Assembly (NCBI GenBank): GCA_018402075.1
Contig: JAGYJP010000002.1
Coordinates: 310,001-374,000 of the forward strand
Source of the DNA: Candidatus Nanopelagicales bacterium
Lineage (GTDB): Bacteria; Actinomycetota; Actinomycetes; S36-B12
Reading direction: 5' to 3'
Length of the DNA stretch: 64,000 bases
Numbering within the stretch: position 1 is the stretch's first letter; each line of letters begins with the position of its first letter. Positions 26,601 to 37,168 of the stretch are shown here, piece after piece. Made by a program: the position numbers and the translations under genes. Below the pieces are notes generated by a model. It was not told the DNA's origin, ran no database searches, and saw only the letters and a list, made by a program, of their open reading frames with translations.

Positions 26601-27239
26601 GCAGCCGAAAAGCAGCTTGCCTTGCTCGGTCGAGTTAATCCGTTAGCCTTAGAGGAGTACTCCGCCATGGAGGAACGGCAGCGATTCCTGACCGAACAAC
26701 TTGATGACCTGCGTCGTACCCGCGATGACCTACTTGACATTGTTAAAGAAGTCGATGCCCGAGTTGAGCAGGTTTTCACGGAAGCTTACTTAGAAATTGA
26801 AAAAGAATTCGAGGGCGTCTTCGCTCGACTGTTCCCAGGAGGAGAGGGAAGACTGGTTCTCACTGACCCGGCAAATATGTTGACGACAGGTGTAGATGTG
26901 GAGGCTCGACCTCCTGGCAAGAAGGTGAAACGGCTTTCCCTATTGTCTGGTGGGGAACGATCCCTCACGGCAGTTGCGTTCCTGGTGGCTCTTTTCAAGG
27001 CAAGGCCATCGCCCTTCTATGTACTCGACGAAGTCGAAGCTGCCCTTGACGATGTAAACCTTGGTCGATTAATTGACATTATCGAAGAGCTTCGATCAAC
27101 ATCGCAACTTATTGTGATTACTCACCAGAAGCGGACCATGGAGATAGCAGATGCCCTTTATGGAGTTTCCATGCGCGGCGATGGTGTTACTCAAATTATT
27201 GGTCAAAGACTGCGCGAGTCTGAGAAGGTGGGGGCGTGA
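23682..27239 (+). CDS. smc: Chromosome segregation ATPase SMC
   Basis: A 1185-residue condensin subunit. The N-terminal head starts MHLKTLTLKGFKSFA with Walker A GPNGSGKSN at residues 31-39; two long coiled coils flank a hinge at about residues 509-643 (GTVTGLLRPAPGYELAVSA); the C-terminal head has the signature LLSGGERSLTAVAFL and Walker B YVLDEVEAALDD. GTG 23682 gives the canonical SMC start; in-frame ATGs at 23622 and 23640 would add an unusual 20-residue leader and overlap the small upstream frame. AAGGA lies 13 bases upstream, a little far. It works with ScpA/ScpB, which are not in this window. Confidence 0.95.
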   Translation: MHLKTLTLKGFKSFASSTTLHFEPGVTCVVGPNGSGKSNVVDALAWVMGEQGAKSLRGGKMEDVIFSGTTGRAPLGRAEVALTIDNSDGALPIEFSEVTISRTLFRNGGSEYAINGEPCRLLDVQELLSDSGIGREMHVIVGQGQLDSILHATPEDRRGFIEEAAGVLKHRKRKEKALRKLDSMEGNLTRLNDLTAELRRQLKPLGRQAEVARRATVIQSDVRDSRLRIMADDLDALRASLAAEVADESALRERQAGVELQIAGLRQRESVAEEAEREQGPELARIQESWFSLNGVRERYLGLVQLGSEKVRNLAPEPEEEQLGRDPESIEAEARNLRTSEFELGREVESLSQHLLVVAAERELAENLLTQEASRIQRVEGELSEHNAAIAKLQGQCESSQIRIDTRGAEIVRLQEQISDARDRSKDSQAQFQAIENEVVALGDGEQGLDADHELAQRELARADSRVHELMAETARLDRERAAVAARIDALSMALERKDGSAALADSPQVIGTVTGLLRPAPGYELAVSAALGDLANAVVVADINAALDSIVFLKTEDAGRSSVLVAQSAAPKNLLRGQAPAGKWLVDCVQADPLIANTINALLGEFIVVSNIHELRSHSSVSEGNPIVTQDGDTYSAGVLTGGSVVGPSVLEVQMAVDEARESLVGIEAALHRNTFDLATARAAQESAIREVESSLSRLHDSDAELAGVAERLGQLGQQSRAALAEAERLEAALTTAQEALARDTQSLAVLVEQLHQNQSAAAPSIGNDLRPQFEQELELARSREVEARLAVRTAEERMRAVSERASALEEDANKERTARAAAIERRERRAASLIVAQALLSGAKVALDFTEVSVYQAQRVRSRAELLKKDRDAELSFVRTEVRQLVEILEGLRDSVHRDEVARAEQRMRIEALEEKALNDFGIEPDTLVTEYGPDQLVLPSLTAPGDEIDPDSPKPVPYPYNREEQLKRLKAAEKQLALLGRVNPLALEEYSAMEERQRFLTEQLDDLRRTRDDLLDIVKEVDARVEQVFTEAYLEIEKEFEGVFARLFPGGEGRLVLTDPANMLTTGVDVEARPPGKKVKRLSLLSGGERSLTAVAFLVALFKARPSPFYVLDEVEAALDDVNLGRLIDIIEELRSTSQLIVITHQKRTMEIADALYGVSMRGDGVTQIIGQRLRESEKVGA

Positions 27240-27425
27240 GGGCGGACTTGTGACTAAGCATCACTCCACTCACCATTAATACCTGCCCAATCTAGTTCGT
27301 CACCATGATTGATATTGCCCCTACGGCGAGGAGGGGCTTGGGCAGTGGCTTGTCTAGATTATCTCAACAACAATCCAGAGACTCGGGTGAACTTTGGCCA
27401 CGCGGTGACACTGTGAAATCTCTCA
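27240..27425 (+). other. smc-ftsY intergenic region
   Basis: The 186 bases contain no clear terminator or strong hairpin. A start-to-stop frame runs from 27305 into ftsY in another phase, but it has no family resemblance and I do not call it. The region presumably holds the ftsY promoter. Confidence 0.4.
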
Positions 27426-28661
27426 ATGGCAGGATTCATCGTCATGGACACCCTACTTATCATCCTCATTATTTCAGCCGTCATCATTTTGGGTCTTGCA
27501 ATTGGTGGCGCGGTTGTACTTCTCCGAGGTCATGATTCCGATGAGTATCAGGGTCAGCCGCGCCCAGGCATTGATTACACCCCTGGGGTGGGAGACGATT
27601 CGAGTGAGCCACGCGATACGCCTCGAAAGAATATTGAATCCATCGAGGTGGGATCCGTTCTTGTGGATCGAGAACCAATGGGTCCCGTCGAGGCTGAAGT
27701 TGGCGAACAATCAGAGTTGGCCGAGTGGGAACTCGAGGTCCCGGAGCCCAGTGCAGGGCGGATGTCACGCCTGCGTGCACGCTTGGCTCGATCTAACAAT
27801 GCTTTTGGTAAGAGTCTTTTAAGTATTTTATCGAGTAGTTCACTGGATCAGGAAGCATGGGAAGACATCGAAGCAACTCTTCTTGGAGCCGACCTCGGTG
27901 TAGGACCCACGCAGGAATTGATAAATGAACTCAAAGTTCGAATTGCAGCAGGTGGTGATACGTCCCCTGAATTCATGCAGAATGCACTCAAGGAGTCTCT
28001 ATCGGTTCTCATTGATCCCGGCATGAATCGAAGTATCGCCCACTCACAGGGAGGACGCCCCGCAGTCATTCTGGTGGTAGGCGTGAATGGAACAGGCAAA
28101 ACCACGACGGTCGGAAAGCTTTCCCGGGTTCTCATCGCCGATGACCGAAGTGTGCTGATGGCCGCCGCTGACACCTTCCGCGCTGCGGCCGCAGACCAAT
28201 TACAAACGTGGGGGGACAGAGTGGGAGCAGCCGTCGTTAGGGGGCCTGAAGGTGGAGATCCTGCCTCAGTGGCTTTTGAGGCTGTTCAGATAGGGCAAGA
28301 AAGTGAAGTCGACGCTGTCCTGATTGATACTGCTGGTCGTTTACACACGAAGACCGGATTGATGGATGAACTGGGAAAAATTAAGAGAGTCATAGAAAAG
28401 CAGAGCCCTGTGGATGAGGTCCTTCTTGTAATTGATGCGACGACAGGGCAAAACGGACTCACCCAAGCGCGCGTATTCAGCGAAGTGGTTGATGTCACGG
28501 GGATCGTCTTGACCAAACTCGACGGAACTGCCAAGGGTGGCATTGTGGTCGCAGTTCAGCGTGAACTTGGTGTTCCGGTCAAACTGGTGGGACTTGGCGA
28601 AGGCCCTGATGATCTAGCTCCGTTTGATGTCAACGAATTTGTCGAGGCGTTGATTTCGTAA
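27426..28661 (+). CDS. ftsY: Signal recognition particle receptor FtsY
   Basis: A 411-residue SRP receptor GTPase. It has an N-terminal transmembrane helix (about residues 8-33, LLIILIISAVIILGLAIGG), as actinobacterial FtsY proteins do, then an acidic linker and the NG domain: Walker A GVNGTGKTTTVGKL near residue 219, ADTFRAAAADQL, DTAGRLHTK and TKLDGTAKGG. It docks ribosome-SRP complexes at the translocon, acting with Ffh (32798-34315). ATG 27444 is an equally plausible start six codons downstream. Confidence 0.95.
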   Translation: MAGFIVMDTLLIILIISAVIILGLAIGGAVVLLRGHDSDEYQGQPRPGIDYTPGVGDDSSEPRDTPRKNIESIEVGSVLVDREPMGPVEAEVGEQSELAEWELEVPEPSAGRMSRLRARLARSNNAFGKSLLSILSSSSLDQEAWEDIEATLLGADLGVGPTQELINELKVRIAAGGDTSPEFMQNALKESLSVLIDPGMNRSIAHSQGGRPAVILVVGVNGTGKTTTVGKLSRVLIADDRSVLMAAADTFRAAAADQLQTWGDRVGAAVVRGPEGGDPASVAFEAVQIGQESEVDAVLIDTAGRLHTKTGLMDELGKIKRVIEKQSPVDEVLLVIDATTGQNGLTQARVFSEVVDVTGIVLTKLDGTAKGGIVVAVQRELGVPVKLVGLGEGPDDLAPFDVNEFVEALIS

Positions 28662-28799
28662 CTTCCCTGAAATACGGGGGCTCTTTCTTCACACACTGGT
28701 AACACGGAACGTCCTTAGTGGAAACTCAATCCCGGCACTCTTGGCTCACAGAGAGCTACTCCAGCAGGGAAGTAGTGAAAGACCACGAGGAGGAAACCT
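28662..28799 (+). promoter_or_regulatory. Upstream region of amt-glnK-glnD
   Basis: A 138-base region that should hold the nitrogen-regulated promoter. GAGGAGG (28789-28795) is a strong ribosome site just before ATG 28800. GTAAC (28699-28703) and GAAAC (28721-28725) resemble halves of a GlnR site, but their 17-base spacing is not the canonical six, so no operator is claimed. Confidence 0.4.
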
Positions 28800-30436
<1,637 letters not shown>

Positions 30437-30442
30437 GTTCCG

Positions 30443-32716
30443 ATGTCCTTTTTCTCGGTAAGGGAATCATTGGCTAAGCAGCCAGGTGTTCAGGGTGAGG
30501 AGCAGCGCAAATTGCTGACTCAAAGCCTGGACACCTGGCTGGGTCAATTGCTCACAGCTGCAATTGAAAAGTGTGATGCTGATCCTTCAAACTTTGCATT
30601 GATTGGCGTCGGAAGCTACGGACGTTGCGAACCCACACTGCGCAGCGATCTAGATCTAGTTTTGGTGCATTATCCAAAGGCACGACATGCCGAAAACATC
30701 GCCGCAGAGATTTGGTATCCAATTTGGGATTCGGGTGTTGCACTTGACCACAGTGTGCGCACCATTGCGCAAGCACGTGACATCGCGGCCCGGGACCTCA
30801 AAGTATTCACAGGGCTTCTTGATTCTCGCCATATTGCAGGTAATTCGGACATAAGTAATCAGTTGCGCCAAGATGTTCATCTCGATTGGCGTAAATCAAG
30901 TTCCACATTGATTCCAGAACTCCGGGAACTTGTTGAATACCGGAAATCTAGATCAGGTGAGCTCTTTCAGTTACTTGAGCCAGACCTTAAGGAGTCTTAT
31001 GGAGGGATTCGCGATGTCGGAGTTCTCCGCGCGCTAGCTGCCACGTGGAAAGTCGAGGTTTCACACGCTGACTGGCTCGAGAGCGCCCGTTTTCTCGTGA
31101 ATGTGAGAAGCCGAATTCATCTCCAGTCACGCAGCGATCGACTTCGGCTTCAAGATCAACCTGAGGTCGCACGGGATTTGGGGTTCCCGAATCCTGAAGA
31201 ACTTCTCAGGTCCGTCTACCTTGCGGGCCGACAGATTGCCTATGCCAGCGATCGGGCGTGGAATCAACTTGATCGAGCTCCTGGTAAAAAAGATGTGAGA
31301 AGGCCGATTGCGGACGGTGTCGTCGTCCATGGCGGCGAGGTTGTTTTAGCCAAGAGTGCATTCTCCCAACTAAATTCCGAACAGGACACTGTTGAATTAA
31401 CACTGGCGGTGGCTGGCGCGGCGTCCGTAGCAGAACTTCCAGTGTCACCAACTTTGCTCAGGCGATTGAGTGATTCGGCGCAGTCTCCAGCTGAGGGTTG
31501 GACCCCCAATATGCGAAATGCACTTCTACAGATTCTGGGCTCTCGTTTCGGAATGCTCACTATTTGGGAGTCACTCGATCAGTTTCACCTGATAACTCGA
31601 TGGATGCCTGAGTGGGAACATGTTCGATCCTTGCCGCAATTCAACTCATTGCATGAATTCACCGTGGATCGACATTTAGTTGAATGTGTAGTTCAAGGTC
31701 AGGAACTGACCAGAACTGTTGATCGCCCTGATCTTTTGCTCATGGCTTGCTTATTACATGACATTGGTAAAGGCATGGAAGGCGATCATTCGATTGTTGG
31801 TGCCCACATGGCTCGAGAAATCATGACACGCTTTGGCTATGATGAACCGGAGATTTGTTCTGTGGAATTGCTTGTACGTCATCATTTATTGCTCGCAGAC
31901 ACTGCAACTCGCCGTGATCTCGAAGATGAAACGGTAATCGAAAGTATCTGCGAAAGCCTTCAGTCTCGCCAAAATATTCAACTTCTGCTTGCATTGACAT
32001 TGGCCGACTCGCGAGCCACTGGTCCTTCATTGCGTTCGCAGTGGAGGGAAAAGCTAATCGCTGACGCGGCGAACAAAGCGATGATGAGCCTTGCGGGTGA
32101 GTCGGCAACACAAAGTCATGTTGAGTTCGACAGTTCAGAGTATTCTGCGGATACAGATGGTTTGGTTTTTCACTCGGAGTCAGATACTGATGGTTTTCAA
32201 CTAGTGATCGGCTATCCAGACCGAATTGGTATGTTAGCGGCGGTCGCAGGTGTTCTTGCCATGCACAAGCTCCATGTTCGTTCAGCCGATTTACACGAGA
32301 ATCCTGATAGAGCCATACAGGTGTGGAGTGTAAAGCCTCTGTTCGGGGACCTACCCAATACAGATGTCTTGCGGCGGGACATTAAGCGTGCTCTTTCTGG
32401 CGACCTTGATCTCGATAGCAAGTTGGTGGGTACGCGTCCGCTTGATTCGACCGCGGTAGTGACTGTTTCGCGGGTCTCACATCAGCAAACAGTTGTGGAA
32501 GTTCGTGCGCGGGATCGCAAGGCGCTCCTTTTCGACATTTCTCGTGCCATATCTTCCTGTGATTTGACAATCACGGGAGCACGAATCTCAACACTGGGAC
32601 TTGATGCAGTGGATGCCTTTTTCATTAGAAACCCGAGTGGCCAGCCACCTAGTGACCTTGAGTGCGACTACCTTGTTTCGGCCATTCACATGAGACTCTC
32701 GCCACAGATGGCTTAA
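30443..32716 (+). CDS. glnD: PII nucleotidyltransferase/deadenylylase GlnD
   Basis: A 757-residue bifunctional sensor that modifies and demodifies PII. The nucleotidyltransferase domain has GVGSYGRCEPTLRSDLDLV (near residue 54), a helical GlnE-like region follows, the HD phosphohydrolase domain has CLLHDIGKGMEGDH (near residue 435), and two ACT domains occupy the C-terminal 200 residues. It is at the lower end of the usual length. The amt-glnK-glnD order matches corynebacteria and streptomycetes. Confidence 0.94.
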   Translation: MSFFSVRESLAKQPGVQGEEQRKLLTQSLDTWLGQLLTAAIEKCDADPSNFALIGVGSYGRCEPTLRSDLDLVLVHYPKARHAENIAAEIWYPIWDSGVALDHSVRTIAQARDIAARDLKVFTGLLDSRHIAGNSDISNQLRQDVHLDWRKSSSTLIPELRELVEYRKSRSGELFQLLEPDLKESYGGIRDVGVLRALAATWKVEVSHADWLESARFLVNVRSRIHLQSRSDRLRLQDQPEVARDLGFPNPEELLRSVYLAGRQIAYASDRAWNQLDRAPGKKDVRRPIADGVVVHGGEVVLAKSAFSQLNSEQDTVELTLAVAGAASVAELPVSPTLLRRLSDSAQSPAEGWTPNMRNALLQILGSRFGMLTIWESLDQFHLITRWMPEWEHVRSLPQFNSLHEFTVDRHLVECVVQGQELTRTVDRPDLLLMACLLHDIGKGMEGDHSIVGAHMAREIMTRFGYDEPEICSVELLVRHHLLLADTATRRDLEDETVIESICESLQSRQNIQLLLALTLADSRATGPSLRSQWREKLIADAANKAMMSLAGESATQSHVEFDSSEYSADTDGLVFHSESDTDGFQLVIGYPDRIGMLAAVAGVLAMHKLHVRSADLHENPDRAIQVWSVKPLFGDLPNTDVLRRDIKRALSGDLDLDSKLVGTRPLDSTAVVTVSRVSHQQTVVEVRARDRKALLFDISRAISSCDLTITGARISTLGLDAVDAFFIRNPSGQPPSDLECDYLVSAIHMRLSPQMA

Positions 32717-32797
32717 ACCGTCTGGTCTCGCGAACTTCTGGACCCCTACAAGGCTAACCTTGGAGAGTATTTAGTGTCCACCTTGAGGAGTCACCAG

Positions 32798-34315
32798 ATG
32801 TTTGCGTCCTTATCTGATCGACTAGCAGGGACCTTTAAGAACCTTCGTGGTAAGGGTCGCCTGAGTGAGTCAGATATAGATGCAACTATTGCCCAAATCC
32901 GAACAGCTTTGCTAGAAGCCGATGTTGCCCTGCCCGTTGTCAAGATCTTTTGTGCAAGGGTCAAAGAGAGATCGCTGTCCACTGAAGTGTCTGGTGCTCT
33001 CAATCCCGCACAACAAATAATTAAGATCGTTCACGAGGAACTGATCACCATTTTGGGTGGTACGACTCGATCAATCGTCTTTGCGAAGACTGGACCAACA
33101 GTGATACTCCTTGTTGGCCTTCAAGGTGCCGGAAAAACCACCCTCGCAGGAAAAATTGCGAAAATGCTTGTAAAGGAGGGTCACACCCCGATCCTGGTTG
33201 CAGCGGATCTTCAAAGACCCAATGCAGTTGACCAGTTAAAGATTGTGGGTGAGCGCGCAGGAGTTCCAACTTTTGCACCTGAACCTGGCAATGGCGTAGG
33301 GGATCCGGTCGCTGTTGCGCGTGCGGGCAAGAAATTTGCTATTGAAAAAATGCACGATGTCGTCATTGTGGACTCTGCTGGGCGACTCGCTATCGATCAA
33401 GAACTGATGGGCCAACTTGCACAGGTTCGCGATGCGGTAGAACCCGAAAACGTGTTATTCGTTGTCGACTCCATGATTGGACAAGACGCTGTGACAACCG
33501 CGAAGGAATTCGCAGACCGTGTTGGTTTCGATGCAGTTGTTTTGACCAAACTGGATGGGGACGCTCGTGGTGGTGCTGCACTTTCCATAGTTTCTGTTGT
33601 CGAGCGCCCCATAGTCTTCGCATCGACAGGGGAAAAAATTGAAGACTTTGAAGTTTTTCACCCTGACCGCATGGCATCTCGCATTCTGGACATGGGAGAT
33701 CTCTTATCGCTGATTGAACAGGCGGAAAGAGCCTTTGATGCAGAACAAACAGATCGTTTCACCGAAAAGCTTGCCCAAGGAGAAAGTTTCACCTTGGAAG
33801 ATTTTCTGGAGCAAATGCAGGCAGTCAAGAAAATGGGATCACTGGGAAAAATCCTTGGCATGCTTCCTGGCATGGGGGACATGAAAGCCCAATTGGATCA
33901 AGTAGATGACAAAGAACTCGATCGAGTGGCCGCCATCATTTTGTCCATGACTCCTGCTGAGCGCCGAGATCCCAAAATCCTCAATGGTTCGCGCAGGGCC
34001 CGCATCGCTGCCGGATCTGGAACTCAGGTCAATGACGTAAATAATCTAGTTGAACGGTTTTCTCAGGCGCAGAAAATGATGAAAAGTATGGGTAGCGGCG
34101 GGATGCCCGGCTTGCCTGGCATGGGCGGCTTGCCTGGTCTTCCTGGATCCGGTGGCGGAAAAAAGTCCAAGGGTAAGCAACAAAAATCGGTCAAACCGGC
34201 CAAAGGGGCGAAAGGCCGCAGCGGAAACCCCGCCAAGCGGGCATTAAGTGCCGAAGGAGGGCAGGAGCCAGATTTAGGTTCGTTGCCTCCTGAGCTGCGT
34301 AAATTGCTGCAGTGA
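32798..34315 (+). CDS. ffh: Signal recognition particle protein Ffh
   Basis: A 505-residue SRP54 GTPase. N domain, then G domain with Walker A GLQGAGKTTLAGKIAK (about residue 106), DLQRPNAVDQL, DSAGRLAID and TKLDGDARGG, then a methionine-rich M domain (MKKMGSLGKILGMLPGM-type) for signal peptides and 4.5S RNA. The tail is a Gly/Pro/Met then Lys-rich stretch. ATG 32798 is chosen because AGGAG lies seven bases upstream; an in-frame GTG 24 bases earlier lacks a good site. Confidence 0.95.
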   Translation: MFASLSDRLAGTFKNLRGKGRLSESDIDATIAQIRTALLEADVALPVVKIFCARVKERSLSTEVSGALNPAQQIIKIVHEELITILGGTTRSIVFAKTGPTVILLVGLQGAGKTTLAGKIAKMLVKEGHTPILVAADLQRPNAVDQLKIVGERAGVPTFAPEPGNGVGDPVAVARAGKKFAIEKMHDVVIVDSAGRLAIDQELMGQLAQVRDAVEPENVLFVVDSMIGQDAVTTAKEFADRVGFDAVVLTKLDGDARGGAALSIVSVVERPIVFASTGEKIEDFEVFHPDRMASRILDMGDLLSLIEQAERAFDAEQTDRFTEKLAQGESFTLEDFLEQMQAVKKMGSLGKILGMLPGMGDMKAQLDQVDDKELDRVAAIILSMTPAERRDPKILNGSRRARIAAGSGTQVNDVNNLVERFSQAQKMMKSMGSGGMPGLPGMGGLPGLPGSGGGKKSKGKQQKSVKPAKGAKGRSGNPAKRALSAEGGQEPDLGSLPPELRKLLQ

Positions 34316-34488
34316 GCACATTTGAGACCTGAAGTATCTGGTCTGAAGGGGTCGGGTAGCATATGGACGCTCTCGTGAGTGAAAGGACCCTCTCAACCTT
34401 TCAACTGACAGTCCGCATGAACTTTGTGTAACCGTGTCCCCACGCGCTTACTCGGATTTCGACCATTTACCAAGGAGAATAGCCCGCC
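34316..34488 (+). promoter_or_regulatory. rpsP operon leader
   Basis: A 173-base region before the rpsP-khpA-rimM-trmD-rplS group. TAGCAT near 34357 is a candidate -10 box. TGAAAGG (34380-34386) and CCTTTCA (34397-34403) form a 7-bp hairpin with ten-base loop in the untranslated leader. AAGGAGAA precedes GTG 34489. Autoregulation by a ribosomal protein is possible but not shown. Confidence 0.4.
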
Positions 34489-35070
34489 GTGGCCGTCAAA
34501 ATTAAGCTCAAGCGTGTAGGAAAAATCCACGCCCCCCAGTATCGAATTGTTATTGCAGATTCACGTACCGCTCGCAACGGGCGAGCCATTGAAGAAATAG
34601 GAATTTATCAGCCGGTACAAAACCCGAGTTTGATTCAGGTCAAGTCCGACCGTGCCCAATACTGGCTTGGTGTTGGCGCCCAGCCCACCGAGGCAGTATT
34701 GGCAATTTTGAAAGTAACTGGAGATTGGCAAAAGTTCAAAGGTCTTCCTGGCGCCGAAGGCACTCTCCAAGTGGCAGATCCCAAGCCCAGCAAGGTGCTC
34801 GCCTACGAAGCTGCTGTGACTGAAGCTCAGAATGAGCCAAAAAAGCCCAAGGCTAAGAAACTTGTTACCGACACGGAGAAGGCTGCAGAAGACGTTGCTC
34901 ACGTCGCCGAAACTGTTGTCGACAAAGTTGTTGATGCCGTCGAAGACGTCGTAGAAAAGGTCGCTGACGTCGTTGAAGCCGTTGCCGAGAAGATCGAACA
35001 CGTCGCAGAGGCCGTCGAGCACAAGGTTGAAGAAGTCCTTCATAAGGATGACTCGGAAAAGACTTCCTAA
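34489..35070 (+). CDS. rpsP: 30S ribosomal protein S16 with long helical C-terminal extension
   Basis: A 193-residue protein, about twice the basic S16 length. Residues 1-82 are canonical S16 ([20 protein letters not shown] start, [19 protein letters not shown]). From about residue 113 a KKPKAKK patch leads into a continuous V/A/E/D/K segment (residues 126-186) with hydrophobic residues every three to four positions, predicting a long amphipathic helix or coiled coil. Actinobacterial S16 proteins often carry alanine-rich tails; this one is valine/glutamate-patterned. GTG 34489 has a strong ribosome site. It overlaps khpA by one base. Confidence 0.93.
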   Translation: MAVKIKLKRVGKIHAPQYRIVIADSRTARNGRAIEEIGIYQPVQNPSLIQVKSDRAQYWLGVGAQPTEAVLAILKVTGDWQKFKGLPGAEGTLQVADPKPSKVLAYEAAVTEAQNEPKKPKAKKLVTDTEKAAEDVAHVAETVVDKVVDAVEDVVEKVADVVEAVAEKIEHVAEAVEHKVEEVLHKDDSEKTS

Positions 35071-35309
35071 TGCTCGAGGATGCTCTTGCGCACCTTGTTC
35101 GAGGAATAGTGGATAACCCAGACGATGTCTCCGTCACCATGCGCGCAGATCGGCGCGGGAAGGCTCTTGATGTTCGGGTTAATCCCGAGGACATGGGCAG
35201 AGTGATCGGTCGATCGGGGCGGACAGCAACAGCATTGCGCACAGTTGTTACCGCACTCAATGACGGTCGCGGCGTTCGTATTGACTTCCTCGACGTTACC
35301 GAACGATAA
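35070..35309 (+). CDS. khpA: KH-domain RNA-binding protein KhpA
   Basis: A 79-residue type II KH domain with the GxxG loop in MGRVIGRSGRTATALR. Members of this family bind RNA broadly and, with KhpB, influence cell elongation and translation. It overlaps the rpsP stop (TAATG) and precedes rimM by five bases, the standard ribosomal operon position. Confidence 0.92.
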   Translation: MLEDALAHLVRGIVDNPDDVSVTMRADRRGKALDVRVNPEDMGRVIGRSGRTATALRTVVTALNDGRGVRIDFLDVTER

Positions 35310-35314
35310 CTCTC

Positions 35315-35872
35315 GTGCGGGTTACCGTCGGGCGCATTGGAAAACCACATGGTATTCGTGGCGAAGTAACGGTCGAGCCGCGAACCGATGAACCCGAAGT
35401 GAGGTTTGCACCGGGCAATACCGTAATGCGTGAATCTGGTTCGGATCTCGTGGTGTCATCCATGCACTGGCACTCTGGTCGCCTGCTCCTTAAGTTCCTT
35501 GGGGTCAACGACCGTAACGCCGCTGAGGCTCTGCGCGGATCAATTTTGCAGGTGGAACGAGATCTTGAAGAAGTCCCGAATGATCCCGCAGAGTATTACG
35601 ATTCGAACCTGGTGGGCTGCACTGTAATCACCCAAGATGAAAGTGAAGTAGGCATGGTTATAGATGTCCTGCATCTACCTGCACAGGATGTCCTTGTTGT
35701 TTCGGCAGGGGAACGGGAAGTGCTCATTCCATTTGTTGACCACATGGTTCCTGATGTGGATATCAAGAGTCGCGTGATCACCATCGATCCACCTGATGGA
35801 TTACTTAATCTTGTTGAAGTTGAAGCTGATGATGTGGAGCCTGAGGATTCAGCCAATCACTCTCGTGATTAA
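35315..35872 (+). CDS. rimM: 16S rRNA processing protein RimM
   Basis: A 185-residue 30S maturation factor. The N-terminal RimM barrel begins MRVTVGRIGKPHGIRGEVTV, and the PRC barrel half carries YYDSNLVGCTVITQDESEVG and VLIPFVDHMVPDVD. It assists assembly of the 30S head around S19. GTG start; the acidic C-terminal tail is short. It lies between khpA and trmD as usual. Confidence 0.95.
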   Translation: MRVTVGRIGKPHGIRGEVTVEPRTDEPEVRFAPGNTVMRESGSDLVVSSMHWHSGRLLLKFLGVNDRNAAEALRGSILQVERDLEEVPNDPAEYYDSNLVGCTVITQDESEVGMVIDVLHLPAQDVLVVSAGEREVLIPFVDHMVPDVDIKSRVITIDPPDGLLNLVEVEADDVEPEDSANHSRD

Positions 35873-35906
35873 CTGCTAACGAGCAGATGAAAGGAGTGGG
35901 ATTTCG

Positions 35907-36632
35907 GTGCGTATTGACATCGTTTCCGTCTTTCCAGAATATTTTGCACCGCTTCAACTGTCCTTGGTCGGCAAAGCCCGCAGGGATCACATTTTTGACA
36001 TCCACGTTCATGACTTACGCCATTGGGGCATTGGTGCACATCGGCAAGTTGATGACACCCCCTACGGCGGGGGCCCTGGCATGGTCATGTCTGCCGATGT
36101 CTGGGGGAATGCTCTGGACTCGATTCACCGGACGGCGGCAATGCCTAACGTCAAGCCAACACTAGTTATCCCTACTCCCTCGGGGATTGTTTTTCGTCAA
36201 TCAACCGCCCAGGCTTGGGTAGCCCGGGAGCATCTCATTTTTGCTTGTGGCAGATACGAAGGAATTGACTCACGCGTCGCCACGCATTACCTAACCAATC
36301 CCAACTGGTCAGGTGTCCAAGAAGTGAGTCTGGGGGATTTCGTGCTTGCTGGCGGTGAAGTCGCTGTTCTCGCCATGGTTGAGTCGGTAACAAGACTCAT
36401 GCCGGGTGTTTTAGGTAATCCTGAGAGCGCTCGCGATGATTCTTTCTCTTTACCCGGTGGGCAGGTGGAGGGATCAGTCTTCACAAAACCACCCATGTGG
36501 CGAGATCTGGAGGTTCCCGCACCCCTTCTCAGCGGTAATCATGCAGTGATTGCTCAGTGGCGGGCGGAGGATTCTGCCCGAAGAACTTCTAAGTACCGAC
36601 CCGACCTTCTAGGGGAAGTGTCCGAAATCTGA
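35907..36632 (+). CDS. trmD: tRNA (guanine37-N1)-methyltransferase
   Basis: A 241-residue SPOUT methyltransferase. [13 protein letters not shown] at the N-terminus, [21 protein letters not shown] and [13 protein letters not shown] (the trefoil-knot SAM site) are diagnostic. It prevents +1 frameshifting by modifying G37 next to the anticodon. GTG 35907 follows AAAGGAGTGGG. It precedes rplS. Confidence 0.96.
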   Translation: MRIDIVSVFPEYFAPLQLSLVGKARRDHIFDIHVHDLRHWGIGAHRQVDDTPYGGGPGMVMSADVWGNALDSIHRTAAMPNVKPTLVIPTPSGIVFRQSTAQAWVAREHLIFACGRYEGIDSRVATHYLTNPNWSGVQEVSLGDFVLAGGEVAVLAMVESVTRLMPGVLGNPESARDDSFSLPGGQVEGSVFTKPPMWRDLEVPAPLLSGNHAVIAQWRAEDSARRTSKYRPDLLGEVSEI

Positions 36633-36777
36633 GCCGGTGGGGATGAGCGGGGCCACATGTGGCAGACTCTGGGGGCTCGGCTCACGGAAATCTGCCATAG
36701 GGGATCCGTATACGCCGACACACAAGCACTCTCCCATAACCGTGGGCGACCTATGGCGCTTACAGGAAGAAGTTGTA

Positions 36778-37140
36778 ATGAAGACTCTCGACATGGTGGA
36801 CCAAGGTTCATTCCGCGATGACATCCCTGATTTTCGCGCTGGTGATAACGTCAAGGTGTATGTGAAGGTTGTTGAAGGTAACAAGACCCGCGTTCAGATG
36901 TTCCAAGGTGTAGTTATTGGTCGTTCAGGCTCAGGCATCGGTGAAACATTCACCGTGCGCAAGGTCTCCTATGGAGTTGGCGTTGAGCGTACCTTCCCAC
37001 TTCACACCCCGATTATTGAGAAGATCGAGGTAGCCAGCCGCGGAGATGTTCGCCGGGCCAAGTTGTACTACCTGCGCGGTCTTCGTGGCAAGAAGGCCAA
37101 GATTCGCGAGCTTCGCGATACACCCAAGTCCGACGACTAG
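36778..37140 (+). CDS. rplS: 50S ribosomal protein L19
   Basis: A 120-residue ribosomal protein at the 30S-50S interface. [36 protein letters not shown] and [18 protein letters not shown] are L19 signatures. ATG 36778 is chosen because AGGAAGAA lies just upstream and the conserved core starts here; an upstream in-frame ATG would add 47 unconserved residues. The 145 bases between trmD and rplS show no strong structure. Confidence 0.96.
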   Translation: MKTLDMVDQGSFRDDIPDFRAGDNVKVYVKVVEGNKTRVQMFQGVVIGRSGSGIGETFTVRKVSYGVGVERTFPLHTPIIEKIEVASRGDVRRAKLYYLRGLRGKKAKIRELRDTPKSDD

Positions 37141-37168
37141 TCGCTCTGGTCAGCATGGAATTCCATTT

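Noticed and set aside
27305..27535. A 76-codon frame overlapping the start of ftsY
   Set aside because: Composition is H/R/G-rich in the ftsY part, it has no ribosome site, and it conflicts with the FtsY membrane helix.
28699..28725. GlnR-like operator upstream of amt
   Set aside because: GTAAC and GAAAC are present but separated by 17 bases instead of six, and no second pair is found. A motif search against known GlnR sites would be needed.
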